Origin: GCA-1730015 sp964583825
Lineage (GTDB): Bacteria; Pseudomonadota; Gammaproteobacteria; Granulosicoccales; Granulosicoccaceae
DNA length: 64,000 bases
Direction: 5' to 3'
NCBI GenBank assembly: GCA_964583825.1
Contig: CAZOXM010000009.1
Span: forward strand, 1 to 64,000
Positions 51,425 to 61,109 of the stretch are shown in pieces. Position 1 is the stretch's first letter, and each line of letters opens with the position of its first letter. Below the pieces are notes generated by a model. That model was not told where the DNA came from, did no database searches, and worked only from the letters and a program-made list of their open reading frames with translations. The translations under genes and the position numbers were made by a program.

Positions 51425-54214
51425 ATGATTTTATACAGAGGCTTTACAGGTAAAGCCGCAGCCGTATTTTGTGTGGCTGCGATAATTTTTATCGGCTTAT
51501 ATTATTCTTTTGTTGCAAGCTTAAACCGGCAAAAGCAGGAATTCAGAGCCGATGCGGTAGCCGTTTCTGCATCTTACCGAAGCGCCATGGATGTGGTGGA
51601 TGGTATTGCCACTTCACTCAGTGCGCTCCAGATCGGACGGCCGGAATCGCAGATCTCCTTCGCTCAAAAGCTAATTGACAGCTACCCATACCTGTACGGC
51701 TTCGGCCGGTTCGGCAGTCTTCATGGCAGTGCACTTACGGATTCGGTCCTGAATCAATCGTCCTACGATATCGAGGGAGGGTCATCGGTCTGGTGGCTTG
51801 ATAGCACCGGTACACCGGTGACCGCAGCACAGGCGCTCAACGCCAACCCGATTGCGCTGGAGCAGAGACAGCTTTATCCGGTGACGACTTATTATCAGCC
51901 TTCGACGGTAGCGAGCGATCGCGTTCAGGAGGATATTAAGGGCTATGATCTCGGTTCCGCAAGCGAACTAAATCGAGCGGTGAAAAGTGCAGCAAGACTG
52001 GGAAAAACTGAGATTGTCAGTGGATCAGTCGGTCGGTCAGATGCAAATAATGTGTTTGCAATTAGAAGTTTCTATCGTGGCGGCGTAATGCCGCACAAAT
52101 TCAACGAGCGCCTGGAAGCGATGGCGGGTGGTTACTGGCTGGAGATTAATTTTAACGAACTGGGTTTGTCGCCTGATCTAATGCAGACCATCGGTATTTC
52201 GCTTAAATTGATCGATGGTGAGTCGGAATTTCTGGCTGATCATTCCACGGTACTGCATAGCAGGCAGATGCCGGAATCCGAGTTGTTGTTTTCAAGCTGG
52301 CTCGACCCGAACGAGTGGATCAGTTCCTTCCAGGTAGCTGATAAAACCTTCACGATCAGTTTGTCTCAGAACAGAGGTATGACGCTCGAGTCATTCCTCG
52401 CCTGGCTCTTTGCTGTGGCAATGTTGCTGTCTATTGTGTTCGCGATTGTCGCTTTGAACACCAACCGGCTAAAGGCAGTCAGAAAACAACGCCAGCAGAG
52501 CAGAAAGCTCTTTTTAGAGCAACAGCGGGCAGCGGTTACCTTGCTGCATATTGGCGATGCTGTGATAAGCACAGATATTGATGGCAACATTCAATATGCC
52601 AACAAAGCGGCCTCCGAGATGCTGGAGGTGGACGCTGAGGAAATTATTGGCAGTCCCGTCCAATCGATATTCAGAGCTGCATCTGATCTGAGCCAGCGGG
52701 TAGATGACTCACCGGATCGTTTCGGGGCGGACTATTATCTCAGTGATCAAGTGATCAGCAGTGACCGTTATTTACTCGGTCTGGACGGTCATCGCGTAGC
52801 GGTAAACGAGACAGTATCGCCAGTACATGATGCCGATGGAACGCGCATCGGAAGTGTGGTGGTGTTGCGTGACGTCACTGCAGAGAAAAAGCTGACAGAA
52901 CAGCTTGAGCACCAGATAAACCACGACCCGCTGACCGGACTCGCCAATCGGCTGAATTTTGAAAAGCGTATGCGCGCTTTGTTCGATGAGGCCGTAAGTG
53001 ATTCCGCCGGGCATGCACTTTGTCAGATTGATCTCGATCGGTTTAAGCAGGTAAACGACACCTGTGGTCATGCGGCAGGGGACGAACTTTTAAATGAACT
53101 GTCCACAGCGCTCTCTGAGCGTACACGGTCTGAAGATCTACTGGCGAGGCTGGGTGGTGACGAGTTTGCCGTGGTCATTGAAAATTGCGATCTGGATGCC
53201 GCCCGGAGTCTCGCGAATCGGCTCCATCGTTTTTTTAACAATTATCATTTCGAATACGATGACAAGGTGTTTCCGGTGCGTGGCAGCATCGGGCTTGTGC
53301 ACTTCGACCCGTCCGTGGTTGATTTTACTGCCGTGACCTCGGCGGCTGATGCAGCTTGCTACAAGGCAAAGCACGGTGGCAGAAACAATGTGTACGTATA
53401 CTCGGAGGACGACTGGTCGGCCACTGACAACGATGCGGGCGAAAACTGGTTGCCAAAGCTTGAGCAGGCAATCCGCAGCGACGGATTTGTCGTGCATCTG
53501 CAGCCCATCGTGTCGGCCCAAAGTGGTCAGTTGGCACCTACCGGACTGCACGAGTGTTTTGTACGCATGAAAGACCCGGACGACGACACTAACCTCTACT
53601 ATCCTGCACACTTTATGAAGTCGGCACAACGATTCGGGTTGGCGGCGGATATTGATCGCCGGGTGATCACATCAACGTTCGAATTTATTGCTGCGCTGCC
53701 ACAGAGTTATGCGGCTCAATGCTTCTCGATTAATCTCTCCGCCGCCTCTATCGAGCAAGAGGATTTTATGGGGTTTCTGGAGAACCAATTACTCAGGCAC
53801 TCGATTTCGGGCTCGAGACTGTGTTTTGAACTCACCGAGGAAACAGTGCTTAATAATTTTGATGCGGCAAAGACAGCAATCAAAAAACTGCGGATGCGCG
53901 GTTGTAAGGTAGCACTTGACGATTTTGGTGCCGGGGTGAGTGCACTCGCAACGCTGCGGGGACTCAAGATAGATTTTTTAAAGATCGATGGTCAATTTAC
54001 GATGCACGTCGACAGGTCCTCCGCGGACGAGTGCCTGGTCCGGTCTATTAACCGCTTTGCAAAAGAAATGGGGTTCAGAACGATTGCGGAAAAAGTGGAA
54101 TCGCAGTCGGCCTGTGATCTGCTGGTCGAAATCGGTGTGGACTACATTCAGGGTTATGTCGCTGGCCGCCCCGAGCCAATGAGCAACTACTTCCGTTACG
54201 CTGATGCAGCGTAA
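51425..54214 (+). CDS. CHASE-PAS-GGDEF-EAL c-di-GMP protein
   Basis: 929-residue inner-membrane signalling protein. TM1 is about residues 10-30 and TM2 about 325-345 (FLAWLFAVAMLLSIVFAIVAL). The periplasmic part resembles a CHASE sensor (LEQRQLYPVTTYYQP; LGKTEIVSGSV). A PAS domain (GDAVISTDIDGNIQYANKAASEML) is followed by a GGDEF domain with LLARLGGDEFAVVI and RSED as the RxxD inhibitory site five residues upstream, so cyclase activity looks possible. In the EAL domain the first motif is HECFVRM, not xEALVRx, but the Glu is kept. SINLSAAS, CFELTEE, LDDFGAG, KIDGQF, EKVES and QGYVAGRP are present. Activity as a phosphodiesterase is uncertain. Confidence 0.87.
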   Translation: MILYRGFTGKAAAVFCVAAIIFIGLYYSFVASLNRQKQEFRADAVAVSASYRSAMDVVDGIATSLSALQIGRPESQISFAQKLIDSYPYLYGFGRFGSLHGSALTDSVLNQSSYDIEGGSSVWWLDSTGTPVTAAQALNANPIALEQRQLYPVTTYYQPSTVASDRVQEDIKGYDLGSASELNRAVKSAARLGKTEIVSGSVGRSDANNVFAIRSFYRGGVMPHKFNERLEAMAGGYWLEINFNELGLSPDLMQTIGISLKLIDGESEFLADHSTVLHSRQMPESELLFSSWLDPNEWISSFQVADKTFTISLSQNRGMTLESFLAWLFAVAMLLSIVFAIVALNTNRLKAVRKQRQQSRKLFLEQQRAAVTLLHIGDAVISTDIDGNIQYANKAASEMLEVDAEEIIGSPVQSIFRAASDLSQRVDDSPDRFGADYYLSDQVISSDRYLLGLDGHRVAVNETVSPVHDADGTRIGSVVVLRDVTAEKKLTEQLEHQINHDPLTGLANRLNFEKRMRALFDEAVSDSAGHALCQIDLDRFKQVNDTCGHAAGDELLNELSTALSERTRSEDLLARLGGDEFAVVIENCDLDAARSLANRLHRFFNNYHFEYDDKVFPVRGSIGLVHFDPSVVDFTAVTSAADAACYKAKHGGRNNVYVYSEDDWSATDNDAGENWLPKLEQAIRSDGFVVHLQPIVSAQSGQLAPTGLHECFVRMKDPDDDTNLYYPAHFMKSAQRFGLAADIDRRVITSTFEFIAALPQSYAAQCFSINLSAASIEQEDFMGFLENQLLRHSISGSRLCFELTEETVLNNFDAAKTAIKKLRMRGCKVALDDFGAGVSALATLRGLKIDFLKIDGQFTMHVDRSSADECLVRSINRFAKEMGFRTIAEKVESQSACDLLVEIGVDYIQGYVAGRPEPMSNYFRYADAA

Positions 54215-54235
54215 CCGCGCTGTCTAAAATTCGCG

Positions 54236-55195
54236 TTACCTGGGCGTCCGAAGGGCGCGGTCCGGGGCGCTTCGAATTTGTACAATTTCGGCCATAATGG
54301 CGATCGCTATTTCAGCAGCGCTGCGGCTGCCGATATCGAGACCCACAGGGCCGTGGAGTCTTGCGACAGCGTCTTTTTCCACGCCGATATCTATCAGCCG
54401 TTTTCTGCGGCGGTCGTTATTGGCTTTTGATCCAAGAGCGCCCACATAAAAGGCGTTGGACGGCAGTGCTTCGATCAACGCGGAGTCATCCAGATTCGGA
54501 TCATGCGTCAGCGCCAGCACGATGCTGTGGTGATCGGTAGCGTACTCACTCACTGCATCTTCCGGGAGTGCTTCGGTGAGTGTGCTGTTATCGACGTTCC
54601 ACGCGGCGGCAAATTCACGCCGCGGTTCACACACGACGACTTCATAATCCAGTGCCTGCGCAAACTGAGCGACGAAACGCGATAGTTGGCCGCCACCGAT
54701 TAACAACACACGCCAGCCGGGGCCGAATACCTTGCGAATGGATTGTCCGTCGTAGTGAAATTCGGTGGTGCGATCCACTTCTTCAATTTTCGTTGTACCT
54801 GAGTTGAGCTGCAGTGTACGAGCGATACGCTTTCTGGCGTGAATTGCTTCAAGTACCGCCTTTAACTCGCTGGCCTGGGACAATGCTTCGAAAATCAACT
54901 CAATTTTACCGCCGCAGGGCAGGCCGAACTTGCGTGCTTCGTCGTCGCTGATCTCGTGTGCGAATGACTGAGCGCGGGCATCTTCATCGATACGTAATGC
55001 GAGTTGTTTTTCTATACAGCCACCGGAGACAGAACCAATCAGTGTACCGTCGGCACGCACCGCAGCCAGCGATCCGGGCGGGCGCGGGGACGAACCGAAG
55101 GTCCTGGCAACGGTGATCAGTTCAACAGGGTGCCCGGCATCAAGCCATTGGATCGCCTGTTGCAGAACTTCAGTGTCGCTGTTGTCGATGCTCAT
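54236..55195 (-). CDS. XdhC/CoxI-family molybdenum hydroxylase maturation protein
   Basis: 319-residue protein that, in the family, protects and inserts sulfurated molybdenum cofactor into xanthine dehydrogenase- or CO dehydrogenase-type enzymes. The N-terminal XdhC domain has TVARTFGSSPRPPGSLAAV and GSVSGGCIEKQLALRI with the conserved Cys. A later FGLPCGGKIELIFE carries the second conserved Cys. The C-terminal Rossmann domain has LLIGGGQLSRFVAQFAQALD, ALTHDPNLDDSALIEAL, FYVGALGSKANNDRRRKRL and LHGPVGLDIGSRSAAEIAIAIMAEI. I chose ATG at 55195: it lies three bases outside the MITE-like element, and the frame upstream is encoded by the element. No molybdenum hydroxylase gene is in the window. 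Confidence 0.9.
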   Translation of the reverse strand: MSIDNSDTEVLQQAIQWLDAGHPVELITVARTFGSSPRPPGSLAAVRADGTLIGSVSGGCIEKQLALRIDEDARAQSFAHEISDDEARKFGLPCGGKIELIFEALSQASELKAVLEAIHARKRIARTLQLNSGTTKIEEVDRTTEFHYDGQSIRKVFGPGWRVLLIGGGQLSRFVAQFAQALDYEVVVCEPRREFAAAWNVDNSTLTEALPEDAVSEYATDHHSIVLALTHDPNLDDSALIEALPSNAFYVGALGSKANNDRRRKRLIDIGVEKDAVARLHGPVGLDIGSRSAAEIAIAIMAEIVQIRSAPDRALRTPR

Positions 55196-55197
55196 AC

Positions 55198-55231
55198 TAG
55201 TGTAGTGTGACATACAAATGCTACGAATGAG
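55198..55231 (+). repeat. Left terminal inverted repeat of the MITE-like element
   Basis: 34 bases starting TAGTGTAGTGTGAC and ending CTACGAATGAG. It is complementary to 55440-55473 with three mismatches. Confidence 0.85.
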
Positions 55232-55439
55232 TCGACTAATCAAAGTGCTTGTATTTGCTGGAGTTACTACGAACCGACGATAACAACTGCCGAACAAGTT
55301 ACCAGAACACTTTAAAGAGCACTTTGATCAGCCGCCCCTGCGGGTGCTTGGATTTTGGTCCGCAACTGCGTTACAGCTCTTGAAAAGGGGGCGGCCATTC
55401 CCTGCGAGCTGCGCCTTGTTGCAAACCAAACTACAAGCT

Positions 55440-55473
55440 CTCATTCGTAGCCTTTGCACGTCACACTACACTA
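55440..55473 (-). repeat. Right terminal inverted repeat of the MITE-like element
   Basis: 34 bases starting CTCATTCGTAG and ending GTCACACTACACTA; partner of the left repeat. It lies 36 bases from the 3' end of the uvrA gene. Confidence 0.85.
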
Positions 55474-55508
55474 ACTTTCCGCAGTTGCGCTTTCGCTCGG
55501 CGCTGACA

Positions 55509-58500
55509 TCAGGACTCTTCCAGCAGCTTGCTGAGAAACGGTGCGGTATGTGATGTTTTGGACTGCATGATTTTTTCAGGTGTTCCGCGTGCGATAACCC
55601 GTCCGCCGGCGTCGCCGCCTTCCGGGCCCATGTCCAGCATCCAGTCAGCGTTGGCCATCAGGTCGAGATTGTGCTCGATAACAACCACCGTGTTGCCGGA
55701 TTCTACCAGCCGATGCAGTACATGGATGAGTTTTTCAACGTCTGCCATGTGCAACCCCACAGTCGGCTCATCGAGAATATACAGCGTATGACTGAGCTTG
55801 CGTGCGCGCCTGTCGGAAGTGGGGCCGCCGGCCTTGCTCAGTTCGGTCACGAGCTTTATTCGTTGTGCCTCGCCGCCTGACAAGGTAGGGCTTTGCTGCC
55901 CGAGCGTCAGATAGCCGAGGCCCACATCTTTCAATAGCTGCAGCGGGTGATGTACATTTTTATGCGCAGCAAAGAAATCGACCGCTTCGTCAATACTCAT
56001 CTGTAAGACATCGCCGATGGATTTTCCACGGTACAGCACGCTTAACGTTTCTGTATTAAAACGCAGGCCGTTACACAGATCGCAGGGTACTTTTACATCC
56101 GGCAAAAAACTCATTTCAATTCTGGTCAGACCCTGGCCTTCGCACGAAGCACAGCGACCCTCGCTGACGTTGAACGAAAATCTGCTGGCGGTGTAACCAC
56201 GTATTTTGGACTCTGTGGCCTCGGCAAAGATGCGTCTGATGTTATCCCAGAAACCGACATAGGTTGCCGGGCACGAGCGCGGTGTTTTACCGATTGGCGT
56301 TTGATCGACTTCCAGTATTCGGGTGATATTGTCAAACCCGGTCAGCGATTCACACCCGATCAGCGCAGCTTTTTTACGGCCTTTACCCTGACTGAGTTGT
56401 TGCTGCAGATTGTGACCGAGAATAGATCTGACCAGCGTACTCTTGCCGCTACCCGACACCCCGGTGACACAGGTGAGTTTGCCCACCGGGATTTTTACAT
56501 TGATGTTTTTTAGATTATTAATACGCGCCTTGCCGATGCTGATCCATTCAGTCTTCGCACTTCTGCGTGGGTACAACGGATAGTTCATCGGTTTGGCGAG
56601 TGCCCGCCCGGTGACCGAGTTTTTATCCTTAATAAGCTGTTTCAGCGTGCCCGCTGCAACTACGATACCTCCGTTTACGCCTGCTCCCGGACCGAGGTCG
56701 ATAACGTGGTCAGCTTGTCGGATGGTATCTTCATCGTGCTCTACCACCACTACGGTATTGCCATGCGCGCGTAGTTTGGCCAGCGTGCGAAGCAGCATCT
56801 GGTTATCCCGCGGGTGTAAGCCAATGGTCGGTTCATCCAGTATGTAGCACACGCCCTGCAGGTTCGAGCCGAGTTGCGAAGCCAGTCTGATGCGTTGTGC
56901 TTCACCACCGCTCAGGCTCGGGGCCGGTCTGTCGAGTGTTAGATAACTGAGCCCTACCTGATCGAGAAACTCCAGCCGTGAGCGGATTTCTTTGAGTATG
57001 TCGCGGGTTATCTCTGCCTCGCGTCCGCTTGTTTTGATTTTTGCAAACCAGTTTTTTGCCTCATTGATCGACAGTCGGTTCAGGTCGGCAATGTTGTGGC
57101 TGGCATAGCGCACCGATAATGCCACCGGATTGAGTCGCTGCCCCGCACAATGCGGACAATCCTGTGATTCCTCATTCTCTTCCAGCCAGTGCGCCTCCTC
57201 TCCGGTCTGGGTCTCGTCGAACTCATGGGAAAGTACACCGGTGCCATAGCAGCTCTCGCACCAGCCGTGCTTTGAATTGTACGAGAAGAGTCTGGGGTCC
57301 GGTTCCGGGAAGCTGGTGCCGCAGCTGTTGCAGGCACGTTTGATTGAAAACAGTGTTTCCTTCGCATTGCGACTTTTGGCGGTGACAACTTTGATCACGC
57401 CTTTGCCGTAGTCCAGTGTTCGTTGAATCAGCTCATCAAGTTTTTCTTCACTTTTATTGTTTATTGCGATGGAGCCGACCGGTAAGTCGATGTTGTGTTC
57501 GTGGTAGCGATCGAGCCTCGGCCAGTTATCGGTTGGCAAATACTCACCATCGACCCGCAGTGTGTCAAACCCCCGGTTGCCGGCCCACTTCGCCAGATCG
57601 GTATAGTAACCTTTGCGGGACACAATCATCGGCGCCAGCAGTTCAATCGTTTTACCCTTGTATTGCCTGACGATCTGCGCCCGAATGCTCTCCGCAGTTT
57701 GCGCGGCAATGGCCGTATCGCAGTCGGGACAATGCTGTACCCCCAGTTTGACAAACAACAGGCGAATGAAGTGGTATAGCTCGGTCATGGTCGCCACGGT
57801 ACTCTTGCGTCCGCCCCGGCTGGTGCGCTGTTCAATCGCAACGGTCGGTGGAATGCCGAAAATCGCATCGACATCCGGTTTGGCAGCGGGCTGTACGAAC
57901 TGTCTTGCATAGGCGTTTAACGATTCCAGATAGCGGCGCTGTCCCTCGTTAAACAGAATATCAAACGCAAGTGTGCTCTTGCCGCTGCCACTCAAGCCGG
58001 TAATCACGGTGAATTTGTCATGCGGTACCCTTACATCAATTTGCTGCAGGTTGTGTTCGCGCGCATTGATCACACTGATTTCGTCGCTGCTGTAGACCGG
58101 CCCCGTCTCTTCGATCTGATCGTGCGAAACCCGACTGAATTCATCAACTGCTGCCAGGTAGTCTTTGAGCTCCCGCCCGGTATGCGTTTTGTTTTTAACG
58201 ATTTGTTCTACCGTTCCGGTAAATACAATCTGTCCACCGAGTGCTCCACCCTCGGGCCCGAGGTCGATGATCCAGTCTGCATTGCTGATTACATCGAGGT
58301 TGTGTTCAACCACGATAATGGAGTGACCGTCGTCAAGCAGTTGATCGAAAGCGGACAACAGCTTGGCGATGTCGTCAAAATGCAGACCGGTGGTTGGTTC
58401 ATCGAAAATGAACAGTTTCTGCTCCCGCGCATTCTTTGATGCCTTGCGGGCCCGGGCCAGATGCGCGGCGAGTTTTAAGCGCTGTGCCTCGCCACCGCTT

Positions 58501-61016
58501 AGCGTCGGTACCGGTTGTCCAAGCGTCAGATAACCCAGTCCAACGGAAAGCAGTGGCTGCAGGGATTTTAAAATATCCTGACTCTCGCTGAAAAACTCCA
58601 CTGCATCGTCAACCGTCATATCCAGTACATCGGCGATGTTTACCGCCTGACCGGTGTGCGGATGAACCAGTTTGATTTCCAGTACTTCGTCGCGAAAGCG
58701 GCGGCCGTTGCAGGCGTGGCAGCGCAGATAGACATCGCTTAAAAACTGCATTTCCACATGCTCGAACCCGTTGCCCGAACAGGTCGGGCATCGCATCCCC
58801 GAATTAAAGCTGAAACTGCTGGCAGTGTAGCCGCGATGTTTGGATTCCGGGTCGTTGGCGAATTGTTTTCTGATGCCATCGAATGCGCCGGTGTAGCTGA
58901 CCGGGTTGGAACGTGCGGACTTTCCAATCGGGGTCTGATCAACCATCACTACATCATCAATGACGCGATGTCCGCTCAGTGAGCGATGTTGCCCGGCAAG
59001 CTCGGTGGGCTTGCCGAGCTTGCGGCACAGGCCGCGGTACAGCGTATCTTCCACCAGTGTTGATTTTCCGGACCCGCTGACACCGGTGACACACACCAGT
59101 TGCTGCAGTGGAAACTCCACATCGACCGCTTTAAGGTTGTGTTCCGTGGCACCTTTTACGGCAATGACAGGTGCTTTGGTTTTCTTTTCGGTGGCCGCGC
59201 GCGATAACTTCTTTGCGCCATTGAGGTAGCTGGCGGTGAGCGATTTTTTTGCCCTGCCCAGTTGTTTGATCGAGCCGTAAAACACCATGTTGCCACCGTG
59301 ACTGCCGGGCCCTGGACCCATGTCGATGACTCTGTCTGCGGCGAGAATCAGCTGTGGATCGTGTTCGACCACAATGAGTGTATTACCGGAGTCGCGCAGT
59401 CGGTGCAGCACACCGATAACCCGGTTGATATCTCGCGGGTGCAGACCGATGCTCGGCTCATCCAGCACAAACAGCGTATTGACCAGTGAGGTGCCCAGCG
59501 CGGTGGTGAGATTGATACGCTGCACCTCGCCGCCACTGAGGGTGCGCGACTGCCGGTCCAGAGTCAGGTAACCAAGTCCGACTTCCGATAAGTATCGCAA
59601 CCGCGATCGGATTTCACCGAGCAATAACTCGGTGGCCTGATCGAGTGGTGCCGGGAGTTGCAGCTGATCAAAGAAGCGGGCGCAGGTATCCAGAGGCAAC
59701 TGCATGACATCGTGAATCAGAAGCCCCGGTAGTTTTTGGAACTTTGTCTCGCTCAAACGGGTGCCATGCGGGTAGAAGCGCGGCTGTTGTCCGAGGGCAG
59801 CATCCGCTTGTGCACGGGTACCGAGCCGCCACCACAGCGCCTCGGGTTTCAGGCGTGCGCCATGGCAGGTAGTGCAGGGTGTGTAGGAGCGGTACTTTGA
59901 TAAAAGCACCCGCACATGCATTTTATAGCTGCGTGATTCCAGCCAGTCGAAAAACCGCTGCACGCCGTACCAGTGGTGCCCGTCCCATTCGCCCTCACCC
60001 TGCAGCACCCAGCGCTGATGTTTGCGACTGAGTTTTTTCCACGGCACATCAGTCGGTACGTTTCGTTTTTTTGCAAAGCGCAACAGGTCGCGCTGGCAGA
60101 TCTCATTGGTTTTGGTCTGCCACGGTTTGATTGCGCCGGCGGCAAGACTCAGTGATTCGTTCGGTACGACCAGTTGATAGTCAATGCCCATGACGCGTCC
60201 GAAGCCACGACAATCCTCACACGCACCCATTGGAGAATTAAACGAAAAGAGGCTTGGTACCGGTGATTTAAAAGCCTCGTTACAAGTCGCGCAGGCGAAT
60301 TGCGCGGAATACACTTTGGCGCGACCCGGCTTGCGGTTTTCATCGAGCGGGTAGACGCGGGCGACGCCTTTGCCGTGCTTGAAAGCCGCCTCCAGCGCTT
60401 CGACCAGTCGCGCGCGATTATCAGTGGTAACGCGCGTTCGGTCCTGGATAATTTCAATATCCTGCCTGGTCTGACGATGTATTCGGGTGTAGCCCTGGCG
60501 TTGCAGCCAGTCCTGTACTTCATCGGCGGTGAAGTTGTCAGGTATCGCTATGGTAAACGTGACCATCACTCGCTTATCGCTCATGCTGTTCAGCAAACCG
60601 GTGGCGATGTGTTGCGGCGTTTCCCGGTGTACCGCCTTGCCGCAGCCGGGGCAGTAAAGCGAGGCCGCGCGCGCGTACAGCAGTTTTAAATGATCATTCA
60701 GCTCGGTCATTGTACCGACGGTTGAGCGTGAGGTGCGCACCGGGTTGGTCTGATCAATCGCGATGGCGGGGGGAATGCCTTCAATGCTATCCACCTGTGG
60801 CTTGTCCATGCGATCGAGAAACTGTCGTGCATACGGGCTGAAAGTCTCCACGTAGCGACGCTGTCCTTCAGCGTAAATGGTGTCGAACGCCAGTGACGAT
60901 TTGCCCGAGCCGCTGACACCGGTGATCACCACCAGTTCGCCGTGTGGAATGTCAACGTCAAGTTCCTTCAGGTTGTTCTGGGTCGCGTTGCGCACGACTA
61001 TTTGCTGTTTAGGCAT
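55509..61016 (-). CDS. uvrA: Double-length (class III) UvrA-like excinuclease subunit
   Basis: 1835-residue fusion of two UvrA units, each with two ABC ATPase domains. Walker A motifs GVSGSGKSS (residues 33-41), GVSGSGKST (near 647), GLSGSGKST (near 1005) and GVSGSGKST (near 1522) are intact. Four LSGGExQRxxL signatures are present (LSGGEVQRINL, LSGGEAQRLKL, LSGGEAQRIRL, LSGGEAQRIKL). Zinc modules appear as CATCNEAF...CEDCRGFG and CPTCSGNGFEHVEMQFLSDV...CHACNGRRF in the first half, with counterparts CNSCGTSF...CESCYGTG and CASCEGQGLTRIEMSFLPDV...CDLCNGLRF in the second. Class III UvrAs of this design are known; their DNA-repair role is not well defined. The start MPKQQIVV at 61016 was chosen because 39 upstream codons are not UvrA-like. 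A canonical single-length UvrA is expected elsewhere. Confidence 0.93.
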   Translation of the reverse strand: MPKQQIVVRNATQNNLKELDVDIPHGELVVITGVSGSGKSSLAFDTIYAEGQRRYVETFSPYARQFLDRMDKPQVDSIEGIPPAIAIDQTNPVRTSRSTVGTMTELNDHLKLLYARAASLYCPGCGKAVHRETPQHIATGLLNSMSDKRVMVTFTIAIPDNFTADEVQDWLQRQGYTRIHRQTRQDIEIIQDRTRVTTDNRARLVEALEAAFKHGKGVARVYPLDENRKPGRAKVYSAQFACATCNEAFKSPVPSLFSFNSPMGACEDCRGFGRVMGIDYQLVVPNESLSLAAGAIKPWQTKTNEICQRDLLRFAKKRNVPTDVPWKKLSRKHQRWVLQGEGEWDGHHWYGVQRFFDWLESRSYKMHVRVLLSKYRSYTPCTTCHGARLKPEALWWRLGTRAQADAALGQQPRFYPHGTRLSETKFQKLPGLLIHDVMQLPLDTCARFFDQLQLPAPLDQATELLLGEIRSRLRYLSEVGLGYLTLDRQSRTLSGGEVQRINLTTALGTSLVNTLFVLDEPSIGLHPRDINRVIGVLHRLRDSGNTLIVVEHDPQLILAADRVIDMGPGPGSHGGNMVFYGSIKQLGRAKKSLTASYLNGAKKLSRAATEKKTKAPVIAVKGATEHNLKAVDVEFPLQQLVCVTGVSGSGKSTLVEDTLYRGLCRKLGKPTELAGQHRSLSGHRVIDDVVMVDQTPIGKSARSNPVSYTGAFDGIRKQFANDPESKHRGYTASSFSFNSGMRCPTCSGNGFEHVEMQFLSDVYLRCHACNGRRFRDEVLEIKLVHPHTGQAVNIADVLDMTVDDAVEFFSESQDILKSLQPLLSVGLGYLTLGQPVPTLSGGEAQRLKLAAHLARARKASKNAREQKLFIFDEPTTGLHFDDIAKLLSAFDQLLDDGHSIIVVEHNLDVISNADWIIDLGPEGGALGGQIVFTGTVEQIVKNKTHTGRELKDYLAAVDEFSRVSHDQIEETGPVYSSDEISVINAREHNLQQIDVRVPHDKFTVITGLSGSGKSTLAFDILFNEGQRRYLESLNAYARQFVQPAAKPDVDAIFGIPPTVAIEQRTSRGGRKSTVATMTELYHFIRLLFVKLGVQHCPDCDTAIAAQTAESIRAQIVRQYKGKTIELLAPMIVSRKGYYTDLAKWAGNRGFDTLRVDGEYLPTDNWPRLDRYHEHNIDLPVGSIAINNKSEEKLDELIQRTLDYGKGVIKVVTAKSRNAKETLFSIKRACNSCGTSFPEPDPRLFSYNSKHGWCESCYGTGVLSHEFDETQTGEEAHWLEENEESQDCPHCAGQRLNPVALSVRYASHNIADLNRLSINEAKNWFAKIKTSGREAEITRDILKEIRSRLEFLDQVGLSYLTLDRPAPSLSGGEAQRIRLASQLGSNLQGVCYILDEPTIGLHPRDNQMLLRTLAKLRAHGNTVVVVEHDEDTIRQADHVIDLGPGAGVNGGIVVAAGTLKQLIKDKNSVTGRALAKPMNYPLYPRRSAKTEWISIGKARINNLKNINVKIPVGKLTCVTGVSGSGKSTLVRSILGHNLQQQLSQGKGRKKAALIGCESLTGFDNITRILEVDQTPIGKTPRSCPATYVGFWDNIRRIFAEATESKIRGYTASRFSFNVSEGRCASCEGQGLTRIEMSFLPDVKVPCDLCNGLRFNTETLSVLYRGKSIGDVLQMSIDEAVDFFAAHKNVHHPLQLLKDVGLGYLTLGQQSPTLSGGEAQRIKLVTELSKAGGPTSDRRARKLSHTLYILDEPTVGLHMADVEKLIHVLHRLVESGNTVVVIEHNLDLMANADWMLDMGPEGGDAGGRVIARGTPEKIMQSKTSHTAPFLSKLLEES

Positions 61017-61109
61017 AAAATAAATTACCAACGGCACACGGGTGGTGCAGTATATTGTGACTCGGGTTTGGTGTCTCAACTTGTACGCTGCCAAAGGCGG
61101 CTCAGACTG

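Larger units (their letters stand above)
55198..55473. mobile_element. MITE-like element with 34-base terminal inverted repeats
   Basis: A 276-base non-coding stretch bounded by inverted repeats 55198-55231 and 55440-55473 that match at 31 of 34 positions. Taking TA as the duplicated target on each side (55198-55199 and 55472-55473), the element tips read GTGTAGTGTGAC and GTCACACTACAC. This is the form of miniature elements moved by IS630/Tc1-mariner transposases, which insert at TA. Internal inverted repeats (ATCAAAGTGCT 55239-55249 with AGCACTTTGAT 55318-55328; GCCGCCCC 55331-55338 with GGGGCGGC inside 55387-55396) would give a long branched hairpin. It has no transposase. It separates uvrA from xdhC. 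Other copies in the genome are the needed proof. Confidence 0.75.

Noticed and set aside
55196..55297. N-terminal extension of xdhC
   Set aside because: Encoded by the MITE-like element and not similar to XdhC; the family sequence begins after 55195.
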